Below are positions 23,172-32,491 of a stretch of DNA of 43,935 nucleotides, in pieces. The position numbers were made by a program, and so were the translations under genes. Numbering within the stretch: position 1 is the first letter of the stretch; each line of letters begins with the position of its first letter. Location: positions 1-43,935 of the forward strand of contig CAZPHH010000038.1 in the NCBI GenBank assembly GCA_964586145.1, read 5' to 3'. The notes under the pieces were generated by a model. The model saw only the letters and a list, made by a program, of their open reading frames with translations, did not search any database and had not been told where the DNA came from. The stretch comes from JAFGJQ01 sp964586145 (GTDB lineage: Bacteria > Planctomycetota > Phycisphaerae > UBA1845).

Positions 23172-24308
23172 ATGATGACGGACGAACGCAATCCGCACGA
23201 TTTCATGACCCAGCTCTTGAGCAAGATGACGGAGTTCGAAGCGTCCGACCTTCATCTGAAGGTGGGCTACGTTCCGTACTACCGGGTGGGCGGGCATCTG
23301 CAGAAGGTGAAGGTCCCGCCGTTGCCCGACTCCGAGTTTGTGGAGGCCATGCTTCACGGTCTGGTGCCCGAAACGCGTCGACACGAGTACGACGAGCGGG
23401 GCGACCTGGACTTTTCCGCGGCGGGTCCGACGGGCGACCGGTACCGCATCAACGTGTTTCGGGCCACGGGCGAGATGCACGCGGCCATCCGGCGGGTGCA
23501 GAGCAAGATTCCCACGTTCGAGGAGTTGACCCTGCCGCCCGTGTACGAGAAGGCGATTGAGCACAGCATGGACGGTCTGATTCTGGTGGCGGGCGTGACG
23601 GGCAGCGGCAAGTCCAGCACGCTCGCGTCCATGCTGGAAGTGGTGAACGAGAAACGGGCGTGTCACATCATCACCATTGAGGATCCCGTCGAGTTCATCT
23701 TCCACGCCAAGAAGGCGATCATCTCGCAGCGGGAGATCGGCATCGACATTCCCAACTACGCGGAGGCCCTGCGCTACGTGGTGCGGCAGGATCCGGACGT
23801 GATTTTCATCGGGGAGATGCGCGACCGGGCGACGATGCAGGCGGCCATCCAGTCGGCCGAGACGGGCCACCTGGTGCTGGGTTCCATCCACTGCAGCGAC
23901 GCGCAACAGACGTTCTCGCGCATTCTTGAGTTCTTCCCGCGTGACGAGCACGATTTCATCCGCTCGTCGCTGGCGAACAGCCTCAAGGCGATCATGGTGC
24001 AGCGTCTGTTGCCCGGCATCACGGAGAACTCGCGTTACCCGGCCACGGAAGTGCTTCTGAACAACTCCACGGTCAAGGACAAGATTCTCCACGAGGAGGA
24101 TGAGGACCTGCCCGGGGTGATCGCGCAGAGCGTGGAAGAGGGCATGCGCAGTTTCACGTTGTCGCTGGCGGAGATGGTCGAGAAGGAGCTGGTCCACTTC
24201 GACACCGCGGTGGACTACGCGCCGAACCCGGACGCCCTCAAGAGCCTGGTCAAGGGCATCAAGACCTCGACCCAGAGTCTGGTCGGCCGCGTCCGCGGAG
24301 GCCGGTAA
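23172..24308 (+). CDS. PilT/PilU-type type IV pilus retraction ATPase
   Basis: 378 residues, GAGGTG just upstream (ATG 23172 or 23175). N-terminal domain with SDLHLKVGYVPYYRVGG. Walker A residues 141-149 (GVTGSGKSS), Asp box ITIEDPVEFIF, catalytic-Glu/Walker B VIFIGEMRD (Glu215), His box GHLVLGSIH (232-240), and arginines RRVQ and RILEFFP. The AIRAG motif of PilT is not obvious and the C-terminus is longer, closer to PilU or planctomycete PilT paralogues. It depolymerises pili for twitching or DNA uptake. No pilus structural genes are nearby. Confidence 0.9.
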   Translation: MMTDERNPHDFMTQLLSKMTEFEASDLHLKVGYVPYYRVGGHLQKVKVPPLPDSEFVEAMLHGLVPETRRHEYDERGDLDFSAAGPTGDRYRINVFRATGEMHAAIRRVQSKIPTFEELTLPPVYEKAIEHSMDGLILVAGVTGSGKSSTLASMLEVVNEKRACHIITIEDPVEFIFHAKKAIISQREIGIDIPNYAEALRYVVRQDPDVIFIGEMRDRATMQAAIQSAETGHLVLGSIHCSDAQQTFSRILEFFPRDEHDFIRSSLANSLKAIMVQRLLPGITENSRYPATEVLLNNSTVKDKILHEEDEDLPGVIAQSVEEGMRSFTLSLAEMVEKELVHFDTAVDYAPNPDALKSLVKGIKTSTQSLVGRVRGGR

Positions 24309-24423
24309 TCCGTGAGCGGGGGTCGGCGATCGCGGGGACGGGGGGTACCGACCTGGAACGGGGGGCCGTCGGTTTGCGGAGCGGGCGTCGCGGTTGCCCA
24401 GTCGCCATGGAAAGGAAGACGAC

Positions 24424-25434
24424 ATGTCCGATCTGTCGCGCCTGATTGAACGGCCCCGCGTCCCGCTGGCGCATCTGCCCACGCCGATCACGCCGGTCTC
24501 GTGGGACTGGGGACCGGTGCGGTTGTATCTGAAGCGAGACGACCTGACGGGCAGCGGCCTGTCGGGCAACAAGGTCCGGAAGCTCGAGTACCTGATCGCG
24601 GACGCACGGGCCCGCGGCTGCGACACCCTCGTGACCTGCGGGGGCATTCAGTCCAACCATACGCGGGCCGCCGCCGTGGCGGCCACGCTGTGCGGGATGC
24701 GCTCGGTGGTGGTGCTTTCCGGCGACGAGCCCTTGGAGCTGGACGGGAATCTGCTGCTGAGCCGGCTGGTGGGCGCGGACGTGCGGATCGTGCCGGCGAT
24801 GTCCTCGTCGGACCGTCACGCCCGGATGCTCGAACTCGCCGCGGAGCTGGAGCAGCAGGGCCTGCGGCCCTACGTGATGCCGTCCGGTGGTTCCAGCGAG
24901 GTCGGCGCCCTGGGCTACTGTCGGGCCGTGTCTGAGCTGGCCGAGCAGTTGGAGGCGGACCCGCGGGGTGTCGGGTGCATTGTTCACGCGTGCGGCAGCG
25001 GCGGCACGTTCGCCGGGTGCCACATCGGTCGGGAACTGGCCGGACTGGCGCCCCGACACGTGGCCGTCATCATCGAAGGTACGGTCCGGGAGTGGCGAGC
25101 GTCGCTGGTGGACTACGTCAACCGGACGGCGAACTACTGGGATATTGACCTGGAGGCCGATCCGGACGCCATCGCTCTGCTGGACGGGGCGGGTCGGGGC
25201 TACGCTGTGAACACCGACGAGGAGATGGACTTTCTGGTCCGGTTCGCCCGAGTCACGGGCATCTTTCTGGACCCGGTGTACACAGGCAAGGCATTGTACG
25301 CCCTGGATCGGGAGGTGCGTCGCGGGACGTTCGATCCGGGGGGCCACGTGCTGTTTATCCACACGGGCGGCATGTACGGTCTTTTCCCCCTCCGAAGACG
25401 GCTGATGGACGCGATGAAGCGTTCGGGGGGCTGA
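24424..25434 (+). CDS. PLP-dependent D-cysteine desulfhydrase / ACC deaminase family enzyme
   Basis: 336 residues, GGAAAGGAAG upstream of ATG 24424. Fold-type II PLP enzyme: Schiff-base Lys50 in GSGLSGNKVRKLEYL, substrate-loop GGIQSNHTRAAA, phosphate-binding GSGGTFAG, late HTGGMYGLFPL. The SGNKxRKLE and QSNHTR motifs define the ACC deaminase/D-cysteine desulfhydrase family. Database members of this type outside plant-associated bacteria mostly act on D-cysteine, giving pyruvate, sulfide and ammonia. Exact substrate not decidable here. Cytoplasmic; followed by an independent promoter for the kinase. Confidence 0.88.
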   Translation: MSDLSRLIERPRVPLAHLPTPITPVSWDWGPVRLYLKRDDLTGSGLSGNKVRKLEYLIADARARGCDTLVTCGGIQSNHTRAAAVAATLCGMRSVVVLSGDEPLELDGNLLLSRLVGADVRIVPAMSSSDRHARMLELAAELEQQGLRPYVMPSGGSSEVGALGYCRAVSELAEQLEADPRGVGCIVHACGSGGTFAGCHIGRELAGLAPRHVAVIIEGTVREWRASLVDYVNRTANYWDIDLEADPDAIALLDGAGRGYAVNTDEEMDFLVRFARVTGIFLDPVYTGKALYALDREVRRGTFDPGGHVLFIHTGGMYGLFPLRRRLMDAMKRSGG

Positions 25435-25462
25435 TCGACGGCTCCCGGCCTGCGTTCCCGAC

Positions 25463-25491
25463 TTGGTGTCCGGCGGCGTTCCGCGTACACT
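25463..25491 (+). promoter_or_regulatory. Candidate promoter of the kinase-regulator operon
   Basis: TTGGTG (25463-25468), 17-nt spacer, TACACT (25486-25491). Confidence 0.45.
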
Positions 25492-25526
25492 AGTGCGGGG
25501 GAACGAGTCCGGGGAGCATGGGATCG

Positions 25527-28070
25527 ATGACCGTCCGCGACCTGTCACGCCGTGGCACGCACTGGGCATGGTGGGGGCCGGCCGTTCTGGCCGGCGTCTT
25601 CCTCATTGTGCTGGCGGCGTTGTTCTGGTTGTCGACTGAGCAGATCCTGCGGGAGCGGCAGGGCAATCTGCGTCACAGCACGGATGCCATCGCCCAGGCC
25701 CTGCAGGACCGTCTGACGTCGAGTGGTCTGTATCTGGAGACGCTCGGCGGTCGTCTTGCCGCAGGGCTGACGTCGGCGGAGGATGCCCGGGCGGAGGCCC
25801 GTCGGTTCCTGGCGAAACGGCCGGAGTTGCTCTGTGTGCGCTGGATGGACGAGGGGTTTGCCACGCGATGGGACGTTTGCCGGCCGGGCACGGGGGGTCC
25901 CGACCGCGAGGCGGTCCACGAGCCGTTGGATGATCTTCTGCTGGGGTCGCGGCTGTCCGGCGCTTCCATGTATTCTGCGGTCCGCGCGTTGTCGTCCGGC
26001 CGGGCCGCTTTCGACATCCACGTTCCGGTGTATGAGGGCGATGTGTTTCGGGGTATGCTTTACGGGGTGTACTCGTGTGACGACCTGCTGCGGGAAGCGG
26101 AGGTCGGTCTGCGTCGCCGTCTGGCGGAGGAATACCGGGTGAGCCTGGTGGATGGGGGCGGACAACAGGCCGGGTTGGATCGGGGCGACGAGACGGACCC
26201 CCGCCTCGTGGCGGAGGCCGTCCTCGACCCGCCGGGATCGGGCCTGGCGGTGCGGCTGGCTCGATACGGCCGTGCCTCCTGGAGCCGCGGCACGGTTGTT
26301 CTGATGCTGGTGAGTGTTGCGTTGGCGGCGGGCATGCTCTCGGGGATGTGGGCGATGCACCGCCAGATCACCTTGCGTGTGCAGGCGGAGGCGGCGCTTC
26401 GAGCGGCCCGGGACGCGCTGGAAGCGCGCGTGGAACAGCGGACCTTCGATCTCTCCGCCGCGAACCGGCGGCTTTCCGAGGAGGTGTTTGAGCGGGCGCG
26501 TGTGGAGGAGCGACTTCGACGTCGCACGGAGGATCTGGACAAGCGCATCCAGGAACTGCGTTGCCTGTTTGCCGTGTCCGACCTGGTCGAGCAGCCGAAT
26601 GCGTCGCTGGACGAGATCGTGCAGGGCACGGTGGAGTTGATTCCGCCGGCCTGGAAGCGGCCGGGGCAGACGGCCGCGCGTGTGACGCTGGACGGTCGCT
26701 GTTTCAGCACGGCCGCGTTTCGCGAGACGCCGTACCGTCGATCCAGCGACATCGTGGTACGTGGCGAGGCGGCGGGCGTTGTGGAGGTCTGCTACCTGGG
26801 CGAGCCGGACGCGGACGGTGTGGATCCGTTTCTCCCGGAGGAGCAGCATCTGCTGGACGTGATCGCGGAACGCCTGGCGCGGGTGGCGGAACGGGTTCGT
26901 GCCGATCGGGATCGGACGGCCCTTCAGGAGCAGCTTCATCAGGCGCAGAAGATGGAGGCGACGGGTCAGTTGGCGGCCGGGGTGGCTCACGATTTTCGCA
27001 ACGTGCTGACCGTGGTGCGAGGGCACGCGCAGCAGGCGGCGGAGCTGCTGCCGGCGGAGCATCCGGCCCGGGAGGCGGTGCAGTTTATCCAGCAGGCGGC
27101 GGCGCAAGCGAACGACCTGACGCAGTCGCTGCTGACGTTCAGCCAGCGTACGCCGACTCGTCGGCAGCGAATGGATCTCCGCGCCGCCGTGCAGGAGTGG
27201 TCGCGGCTGCTGCAGTACATGCTGCCGCGGACGATCCGCCTGGACGTGGACCTTCCGGATCAGCCGGTCTGGATCGAGGCCGACGGGGTCCAGTTGCAGC
27301 AGGTCCTGATGAACCTCGTTATCAACGCCCGGGATGCGATGCCCGAGGGGGGTACGCTGGAGATTGCGGTGGTGCGGGGAAGCGAGGGGGTTGCGGACGC
27401 CGCGGAGGATTCCGGTTCTTCCGACCACCCGGGGGTCCGCCTCGTCGTGCGAGACTCGGGTATGGGCATCGCCCCGGACATCCGGACGCGCGTGTTCGAG
27501 CCGTTCTTCACCACGAAGCCGCGCGGACGCGGGACGGGCCTGGGGCTGTCGATCGCCCACGGGATTGTCCGTGACCACGACGGCCGGATCGACGTGCAGT
27601 CGGAGGTGGGACGGGGAACCACGATGATCGTCACTCTGCCGGCGCTGTCGTCCGTCGGGCAAGAGCCCGCCGTCCCGATTCGCCGCCCGGCGCGCGGCGA
27701 GGCCGTTCTGCTGGTTGCCCAGGATCCGTACGTGCGCGGCCTGATGGCGCTTACGCTTCAGTCCGCGGGATACTCGGTGACGCAGGCCCCCGACGGGCGT
27801 GCGGGGCTTTCCGCCTGGCGGCGGAACCGGGAAGATATTCGTCTGGTGATCGTCGACGACGAGCGCCTTGGCGCGGATGGCATTCTGCACACGGTGCGTG
27901 AGGAAGGGCGCGGCACGCCGTTTCTCTGCGTCACCGGTTGTACGGATCGGACGCCGGCGGACGGGGGTTCGGGCTGGTTCAGCCTGCGAAAGCCGTTTGA
28001 CATGCCGGCCCTGGTTGAGGCCGTTTCTGATGCTCTTCAAGCCGTCAGTGGAGGAAGGGATCCCAAATGA
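25527..28070 (+). CDS. Membrane hybrid sensor histidine kinase with C-terminal receiver
   Basis: 847 residues from ATG 25527 (GGGGAG 10 nt upstream; an ATG at 25518 is too close to that site). Membrane helix ~12-36, periplasmic sensor ~37-250, second helix ~252-272, coiled coil, GAF-like segment ~355-430, HisKA with His488 in GVAHDFRNVL, HATPase with VLMNLVINARDAM, DSGMGI and GTGLGLSIAHGIV, then a receiver from ~717 with Asp777 (LVIVDDE), Thr (LCVTG) and Lys (LRKPFD). One of the receiver's usual N-terminal acidic pair is Gln (VAQDP). Signal unknown. Its stop overlaps the response-regulator start (ATGA), so both are translationally coupled partners. Confidence 0.92.
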   Translation: MTVRDLSRRGTHWAWWGPAVLAGVFLIVLAALFWLSTEQILRERQGNLRHSTDAIAQALQDRLTSSGLYLETLGGRLAAGLTSAEDARAEARRFLAKRPELLCVRWMDEGFATRWDVCRPGTGGPDREAVHEPLDDLLLGSRLSGASMYSAVRALSSGRAAFDIHVPVYEGDVFRGMLYGVYSCDDLLREAEVGLRRRLAEEYRVSLVDGGGQQAGLDRGDETDPRLVAEAVLDPPGSGLAVRLARYGRASWSRGTVVLMLVSVALAAGMLSGMWAMHRQITLRVQAEAALRAARDALEARVEQRTFDLSAANRRLSEEVFERARVEERLRRRTEDLDKRIQELRCLFAVSDLVEQPNASLDEIVQGTVELIPPAWKRPGQTAARVTLDGRCFSTAAFRETPYRRSSDIVVRGEAAGVVEVCYLGEPDADGVDPFLPEEQHLLDVIAERLARVAERVRADRDRTALQEQLHQAQKMEATGQLAAGVAHDFRNVLTVVRGHAQQAAELLPAEHPAREAVQFIQQAAAQANDLTQSLLTFSQRTPTRRQRMDLRAAVQEWSRLLQYMLPRTIRLDVDLPDQPVWIEADGVQLQQVLMNLVINARDAMPEGGTLEIAVVRGSEGVADAAEDSGSSDHPGVRLVVRDSGMGIAPDIRTRVFEPFFTTKPRGRGTGLGLSIAHGIVRDHDGRIDVQSEVGRGTTMIVTLPALSSVGQEPAVPIRRPARGEAVLLVAQDPYVRGLMALTLQSAGYSVTQAPDGRAGLSAWRRNREDIRLVIVDDERLGADGILHTVREEGRGTPFLCVTGCTDRTPADGGSGWFSLRKPFDMPALVEAVSDALQAVSGGRDPK

Positions 28071-28723
28071 GTCGACCGATTTCGATCATGCTGGTGGATG
28101 ACCACGCCATGCTTCGCGGCATGCTCAAGATGCGTCTGGAAGCCGACCCGAACCTTCGGGTGGTGGCCAGCGTGGGGCAGGCGGACGAGGCCGTCACGCA
28201 GGCCATCCTGCTCCAGCCGGACATTGTCCTCATGGACATTGACATGCCGGGGATGCTCTGCTTCGAGGCGACGCGGACCATCCACGAGCACTCTCCGGAA
28301 ACGCGTGTCATCTTCCTGAGCGCGTTTTTCCACGACCGGTACATCGAGATGGCCATGGCCGTGCAGGCCTGGGGGTACGTGACCAAGAGCGAACCGGAGG
28401 AGTCCGTCATCGCGGCGATCCACAAGGTGATGTCCGGCGTCGCGTACTTCTCGCCGGAAGTCCAGGCCCGGATCGTGGTGGACGCCCGAGGCGCCCGGCT
28501 GGCGAGGCCGACCCGTTCGCGGGTGTCCACGCTCACGGATCGTGAGATGGAGGTGCTGCGATACCTGGCGCGTGGGCTCTCCAAAAAGGAGATCGCCCGG
28601 TTGATGCACCTGAGCGTCAATACGATCAACCGCCATACGACGAGCCTGATGAACCGACTGGACATCCACGACCGGGTGGAGCTGGCGCGGTTTGCCATTC
28701 GGGAGGGACTGGCGGAGGCATGA
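28067..28723 (+). CDS. NarL/FixJ-type response regulator (receiver + LuxR HTH)
   Basis: 218 residues. Receiver with acidic pair Asp11/Asp12 (LVDDH), phospho-acceptor Asp57 (VLMDIDMPG), Ser at LSAFF and Lys107 (VTKSEP). LuxR-type HTH at ~155-215 (LTDREMEVLRYLARGLSKKEIA, then SVNTINRHTTSLMNRL). Receives phosphate from the overlapping kinase and acts as a transcription factor; target genes not identifiable. Confidence 0.93.
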   Translation: MSRPISIMLVDDHAMLRGMLKMRLEADPNLRVVASVGQADEAVTQAILLQPDIVLMDIDMPGMLCFEATRTIHEHSPETRVIFLSAFFHDRYIEMAMAVQAWGYVTKSEPEESVIAAIHKVMSGVAYFSPEVQARIVVDARGARLARPTRSRVSTLTDREMEVLRYLARGLSKKEIARLMHLSVNTINRHTTSLMNRLDIHDRVELARFAIREGLAEA

Positions 28724-28865
28724 GCGTCGACGAGTCGACGGAGCGCCGGGTCGTTGGGCCGGCGGCGCGTGCCCGGCTCTGCGCTGGGGGCGTTCCGGAA
28801 GGTCCGGAGGCCGGCGCGGGGTCCGAATCCGATGGGCCGAGCAGACGGTCCGGGGAGCACGGCGG

Positions 28866-30263
28866 ATGAACACGCGCATTCACTTTCACGGGGCCGCCCG
28901 CGAAGTCACCGGCTCCATGCACCTGATCGAATGCAACGGGCGGATGCTGGCGCTGGATTGCGGCCTGTTCCACGGGCGCCGCGAAGAAACCAACCGGAAG
29001 AACCGCTCCTTCCCGTGCGATCCGCGGAAGCTGGACGCCGTGGTTCTTTCCCACGCCCACATTGACCACTGCGGGCGTCTGCCCCGGCTGGTTCGGGAGG
29101 GGTTTGACGGTCCCATTTACGCGACGGCCGCCACGTGTGACCTGGCGGAGATTCTGCTGGCGGATTCCGCGTACATTCAGGAGGAAGACGCGGCGTACTG
29201 GAACAAGAAGCGGGTCCGGCGCGGGGATGCGCCGATCGCGCCGTTGTATACGGCCGATGACGCGGCGGTCACGTTTCCGCTGTTGCGGCCACAGCGGTTG
29301 AACACGCCCTTTGAGGTGGAGGGCGTCGCCCGCGTGACGCTGCACGAGGCCGGACACATGCTGGGGTCCGCCATCGTGGAGCTGGAGCTGGACAGCGGGG
29401 CTCGGCTGGTCTACTCGGGCGATTTGGGCCGTGCGGGGCGGGCCATTCTGCGGGATCCGACTCCGCTTCCCCCGTGTGAGTACCTCGTTTGCGAGAGCAC
29501 GTACGGCGGCCGGGTGACGCCGGACAACCAGGGCATGCGGGAGCAGCTTGCGGAGGTGCTGAACGAGACGTTTCATCGGGGCGGCAAGGTCATCGTGCCC
29601 GCGTTCGCGGTGGGGCGTACGCAGGTCATCGTGTATCACTACCACCAGCTCGTGAAGTCGGGCTTAATTGAGCGGCCGGCGCCGATCGTGGTGGACAGCC
29701 CGCTGGCCGCCCGGGCCACGGACATCTTCCGGCGCCATCCGGAGGTGTTCGACGACGAGGCCGCCAACTTCCGCGCGGAGGCCGGCAGTCTGTTTTTGAG
29801 CGACTGGGCCGAATACACGCGCAACGTGGAGGACAGCAAGGCCCTGCACAAGCGCAAGGGGCCGATGATGGTCATCAGCGCCAGCGGCATGTGCGAGTTC
29901 GGGCGTATCCTGCACCATCTGAAGAACAACATCGGGGACTCGCGGAACACGGTGCTGATTGTCGGCTACCAGGCCGAGAACACGCTGGGCCGTCGGCTGG
30001 TGGAAAAGGCCGGGCAGGTGCGCATCTTTGGGGAGATGTACGACGTTCGGGCCGCCGTGAAGGTGCTCAACGGCTTCAGTGCCCACGCCAACGCCCATGA
30101 ACTGGCGGACTGGACCGCGCCGCGGGCCGCCGACTGCCGGGCCGCCTTCCTGATTCACGGCGACCCGGACCAGTCCGAGAAGCTGGCGGAGGCCATGCGC
30201 GGGCGCGGGTATCGGAACGTGCAGGTCCCTTCGCCCGGCCAGGCGTTTGACCTGCACAGGTAG
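28866..30263 (+). CDS. Metallo-beta-lactamase / beta-CASP RNA-processing nuclease
   Basis: 465 residues from ATG 28866. Dizinc motif His63-x-His65-x-Asp67-His68 (LSHAHIDHCG), later HEAGHMLGSA and YSGDLGR ligands. Beta-CASP region: VIVPAFAVGRTQ, DSPLAARAT, ISASGMCEFGRILHHL, GYQAENTLGRRL, then the RNA-specificity FSAHANAHEL and a C-terminal FLIHGDPDQSEKLA. This is the YSH1/CPSF-like exonuclease group found in bacteria (also termed MBL-fold RNA exonuclease). Cytoplasmic RNA turnover is likely. 142 bp after the response regulator. Confidence 0.92.
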   Translation: MNTRIHFHGAAREVTGSMHLIECNGRMLALDCGLFHGRREETNRKNRSFPCDPRKLDAVVLSHAHIDHCGRLPRLVREGFDGPIYATAATCDLAEILLADSAYIQEEDAAYWNKKRVRRGDAPIAPLYTADDAAVTFPLLRPQRLNTPFEVEGVARVTLHEAGHMLGSAIVELELDSGARLVYSGDLGRAGRAILRDPTPLPPCEYLVCESTYGGRVTPDNQGMREQLAEVLNETFHRGGKVIVPAFAVGRTQVIVYHYHQLVKSGLIERPAPIVVDSPLAARATDIFRRHPEVFDDEAANFRAEAGSLFLSDWAEYTRNVEDSKALHKRKGPMMVISASGMCEFGRILHHLKNNIGDSRNTVLIVGYQAENTLGRRLVEKAGQVRIFGEMYDVRAAVKVLNGFSAHANAHELADWTAPRAADCRAAFLIHGDPDQSEKLAEAMRGRGYRNVQVPSPGQAFDLHR

Positions 30264-30310
30264 CCTCGGGTTCGCGCATCACCCCGGGCGGCGGACCGTT
30301 GTGTGCCCGG

Positions 30311-30865
30311 TCAGGCCGGACCGTCCTCGATGAAATCGCGTCGGACGGAGACCCCGAGGACCTGTCCGAAGTACACGCGGTGAAAATCCCCGTCCGGGTA
30401 GTAGTTGGTGATGATGTCCTCGGTGAAGTTCGGCTGCTGGACGTCATTGTGGTGGACCACCCGGCATTCGAACACGATGTTGGCCGAGGCCAGGCCGCCG
30501 CTGCGAATGTGCCGGCTGGGAAGCACGTCCAGCCCATGCGCGGCCATCTTGTCCAGATCACGCCCGGATGTGGTGCCGCAGGAGCCGACCACGTCGGAGA
30601 GACCCGACGGCATCACATTCACCGTGTAGTCTCCGATGTGTTCGATGCACTGATAGGTGTACCGGGACGGTCGGACGAGCACGGGGAACATCGGTCGGCC
30701 CCAGATGCAGCCGAACACGCCCCATCCGATCGTCATCGGGTTCAGTCGGCCTGCGGCGTCCAGCGCGGCGATGAGGATGCCCTCCGCGGTCAGCCGGTCG
30801 TACGTTTCGCGCACGAGTCGACCTTGCGCCGGCCAGTCCTTCGGGTCAATCTGGATTCGGGTCAT
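30311..30865 (-). CDS. Flavin reductase-like (FMN-binding) domain protein
   Basis: 184 residues, GGAG 8 nt ahead of the ATG. Flavin reductase/DIM6-NTAB split-barrel: RLNPMTIGWGVFGCIWGRPM, VLVRPSRYTYQCIE, YTVNVMPSGLSDVVGSCGTTSGRD, CRVVHHNDV, HRVYFGQVLGV. Probably binds FMN and reduces a small substrate or supplies reduced flavin; partner unknown. Transcribed alone from a divergent promoter. Confidence 0.88.
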   Translation of the reverse strand: MTRIQIDPKDWPAQGRLVRETYDRLTAEGILIAALDAAGRLNPMTIGWGVFGCIWGRPMFPVLVRPSRYTYQCIEHIGDYTVNVMPSGLSDVVGSCGTTSGRDLDKMAAHGLDVLPSRHIRSGGLASANIVFECRVVHHNDVQQPNFTEDIITNYYPDGDFHRVYFGQVLGVSVRRDFIEDGPA

Positions 30866-30895
30866 TTGGGCTTCTCCATATCGATTCCGGCACGG

Positions 30896-30924
30896 ACTGT
30901 ACCGCCGGTGGGGGCGCGGGCCAA
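30896..30924 (-). promoter_or_regulatory. Promoter of the flavin reductase gene
   Basis: Minus strand TTGGCC (30919-30924), 17-nt spacer, TACAGT (30896-30901), ~30 nt before the ATG. Confidence 0.5.
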
Positions 30925-30966
30925 GGGTTGCCGGCCGGGGTCGCCGGCCCGCCCCGTGGCGGCCGA

Positions 30967-30994
30967 TTGCACACCGGCGCCGGATGGGTACCAT
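30967..30994 (+). promoter_or_regulatory. Candidate promoter of the UPF0316 gene
   Basis: TTGCAC (30967-30972), 16-nt spacer, TACCAT (30989-30994), ~70 nt before ATG 31063. Confidence 0.4.
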
Positions 30995-31062
30995 TCACCC
31001 CCCGTGGCCGCGGTCTGGAGTCGAAAGGTTGCGGCCGAATCGTGGAACAAGAGGGTCCCGCA

Positions 31063-31644
31063 ATGCCCAACTTTGCAGAGTTTCTGGATCGCTACGCGGC
31101 CTGGCTGCCGCTGATCATTTTCCTCTGCCGCATCTGCGACGTGTCGATCGGCACCGTGCGCATGATCTTTGTCGTCCGGGGCGCCCGCTACATGGCGCCC
31201 ATCCTGGGCTTTTTTGAGGTCAGCATCTGGATCGTGGCCGTCTCCAGCGTGGTCACCCGGCTGGACCGACCGATCAACATCGTCGCGTACGCCGCGGGCT
31301 TTGCCACGGGCAACTGGGTGGGCATGTGGCTGGAATCGAAACTGGCCATCGGGCAACAGATCGTCCGGATTATCTCGCGGGATCGGGGCCACAGCATCGC
31401 CCACGCCTTGCGGATCAACGGGTTTCCCGTCACGACGCTGCGCGGCCGCGGCCGAGAGGGGCCCGTCACCATCTGTTTCGCCGCCGTGTCCCGTCGGTTC
31501 GCGCCCTCGCTGGTCCGGACCGCCCTTACGGTGGACTCAAATGCCTTTGTGACGGTGGAGGAAACGCGCACGTCGGGGCTCGCCCTGTACAACAACGTCG
31601 TTCAGCCCAAGGGCGGGTGGCGGGCGATCTTCCAGCGCCGCTGA
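31063..31644 (+). CDS. UPF0316/DUF2179-type inner-membrane protein
   Basis: 193 residues. Three hydrophobic helices (LPLIIFLCRICDVSIGTVRM, ILGFFEVSIWIVAVSSVV, INIVAYAAGFATGNWVGMWL) precede a soluble DUF2179-like domain (KLAIGQQIVRII, GFPVTTLRGRGREGPVTICFAAVSR). The RxxDVSIGTVR and FFE..IW motifs are typical of UPF0316 (DUF5698). Function of the family is unknown. Confidence 0.88.
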   Translation: MPNFAEFLDRYAAWLPLIIFLCRICDVSIGTVRMIFVVRGARYMAPILGFFEVSIWIVAVSSVVTRLDRPINIVAYAAGFATGNWVGMWLESKLAIGQQIVRIISRDRGHSIAHALRINGFPVTTLRGRGREGPVTICFAAVSRRFAPSLVRTALTVDSNAFVTVEETRTSGLALYNNVVQPKGGWRAIFQRR

Positions 31645-31683
31645 CGCCGGCGAGCACGCGGCCCGGGGCCGAGCCGGCGGGGA

Positions 31684-32385
31684 TCACAGCTCGCCCGCGT
31701 TGCCGTCGAGTTGAAGTATGGCCGAGAACGGGTTCGCGTCTTCGGCTGCGTCGACCCGCCCGAACACGAAGAGCGTGTAGACGCGGCCCCTCTCCAGGCT
31801 CGTCGGATCCATCACGAGGGGGGTTTTGGAGCCGCCCAGCGGCTCGATCGTCAGCTCGTAGGTGCCGGCGGGCACGGTGATGTACCCGTAATCACCCGGC
31901 TCGTTGTAGCGGATGTCGTCGAAGAAGCGCAGGCCGCCCTGCTCGTATACGTCAATCGCCAGTGAGTTCCGGCTGGCGTTGACAACGCGAATCCGGGCGC
32001 GTCCGGACGATACCGGCGAGGTGTCGTCCAGCAGGGGAAGGGGCGCCACGTCGTCCAGGACGAGCACGGTGTACGCCCGGTCGGCCGTCAGGTCGAGGGT
32101 GATGTCCTGGATGACGTCGGTGCATCGGCCGCCGGCATCGATCACGCGGAAGTTCACCGATCCGGCCCGGGACTCGGCGTAGTCCGTGATGCGGCCGTAG
32201 CGCGCGTTCTCCAGGATCACTTCGTTGGCCACGCACACGTCAAACGCCAACTCGCCCGGCGCCGCGTGTGCCACGCGGACGGACGTGACCGAGGGAGTCG
32301 ACGGGCCGCCTCCGCCGGGGTTCATGTTCACGGTGCAGCCGGCCACCGTGGCCAACAGGATTCCACAAAAAACACGTCCGTACAT
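31684..32385 (-). CDS. DUF4397 lipoprotein
   Basis: 233 residues; AAGGAGG 8 nt before the ATG at 32385. Lipoprotein signal MYGRVFCGILLATVAGC (Cys17), short Gly/Pro/Ser spacer, then tandem DUF4397-like beta domains: RVAHAAPGELAFDVCVAN ... YTVLVLDDVAPL and RIRVVNASRNSLAIDVYEQGG ... YTLFVFGR. Surface or periplasmic, adhesion-like or structural role (inference). It could share a transcript with the upstream thrombospondin-3 gene on the same strand (106-bp gap). Confidence 0.85.
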   Translation of the reverse strand: MYGRVFCGILLATVAGCTVNMNPGGGGPSTPSVTSVRVAHAAPGELAFDVCVANEVILENARYGRITDYAESRAGSVNFRVIDAGGRCTDVIQDITLDLTADRAYTVLVLDDVAPLPLLDDTSPVSSGRARIRVVNASRNSLAIDVYEQGGLRFFDDIRYNEPGDYGYITVPAGTYELTIEPLGGSKTPLVMDPTSLERGRVYTLFVFGRVDAAEDANPFSAILQLDGNAGEL

Positions 32386-32491
32386 CAGCAAAACCTCCTT
32401 GCGTTGAATGATGCGCCTCCGGTCCGGCGGGCGGGGGGCGGCTTCCTGAATACGCCGCCCCCCTCCGGCCTGGCGGAGACGCGGTTGCGTC

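Noticed and set aside
25545..28040. 831-codon minus-strand frame opposite the histidine kinase
   Set aside because: Same antisense effect; the kinase frame has every HisKA, HATPase and receiver motif.
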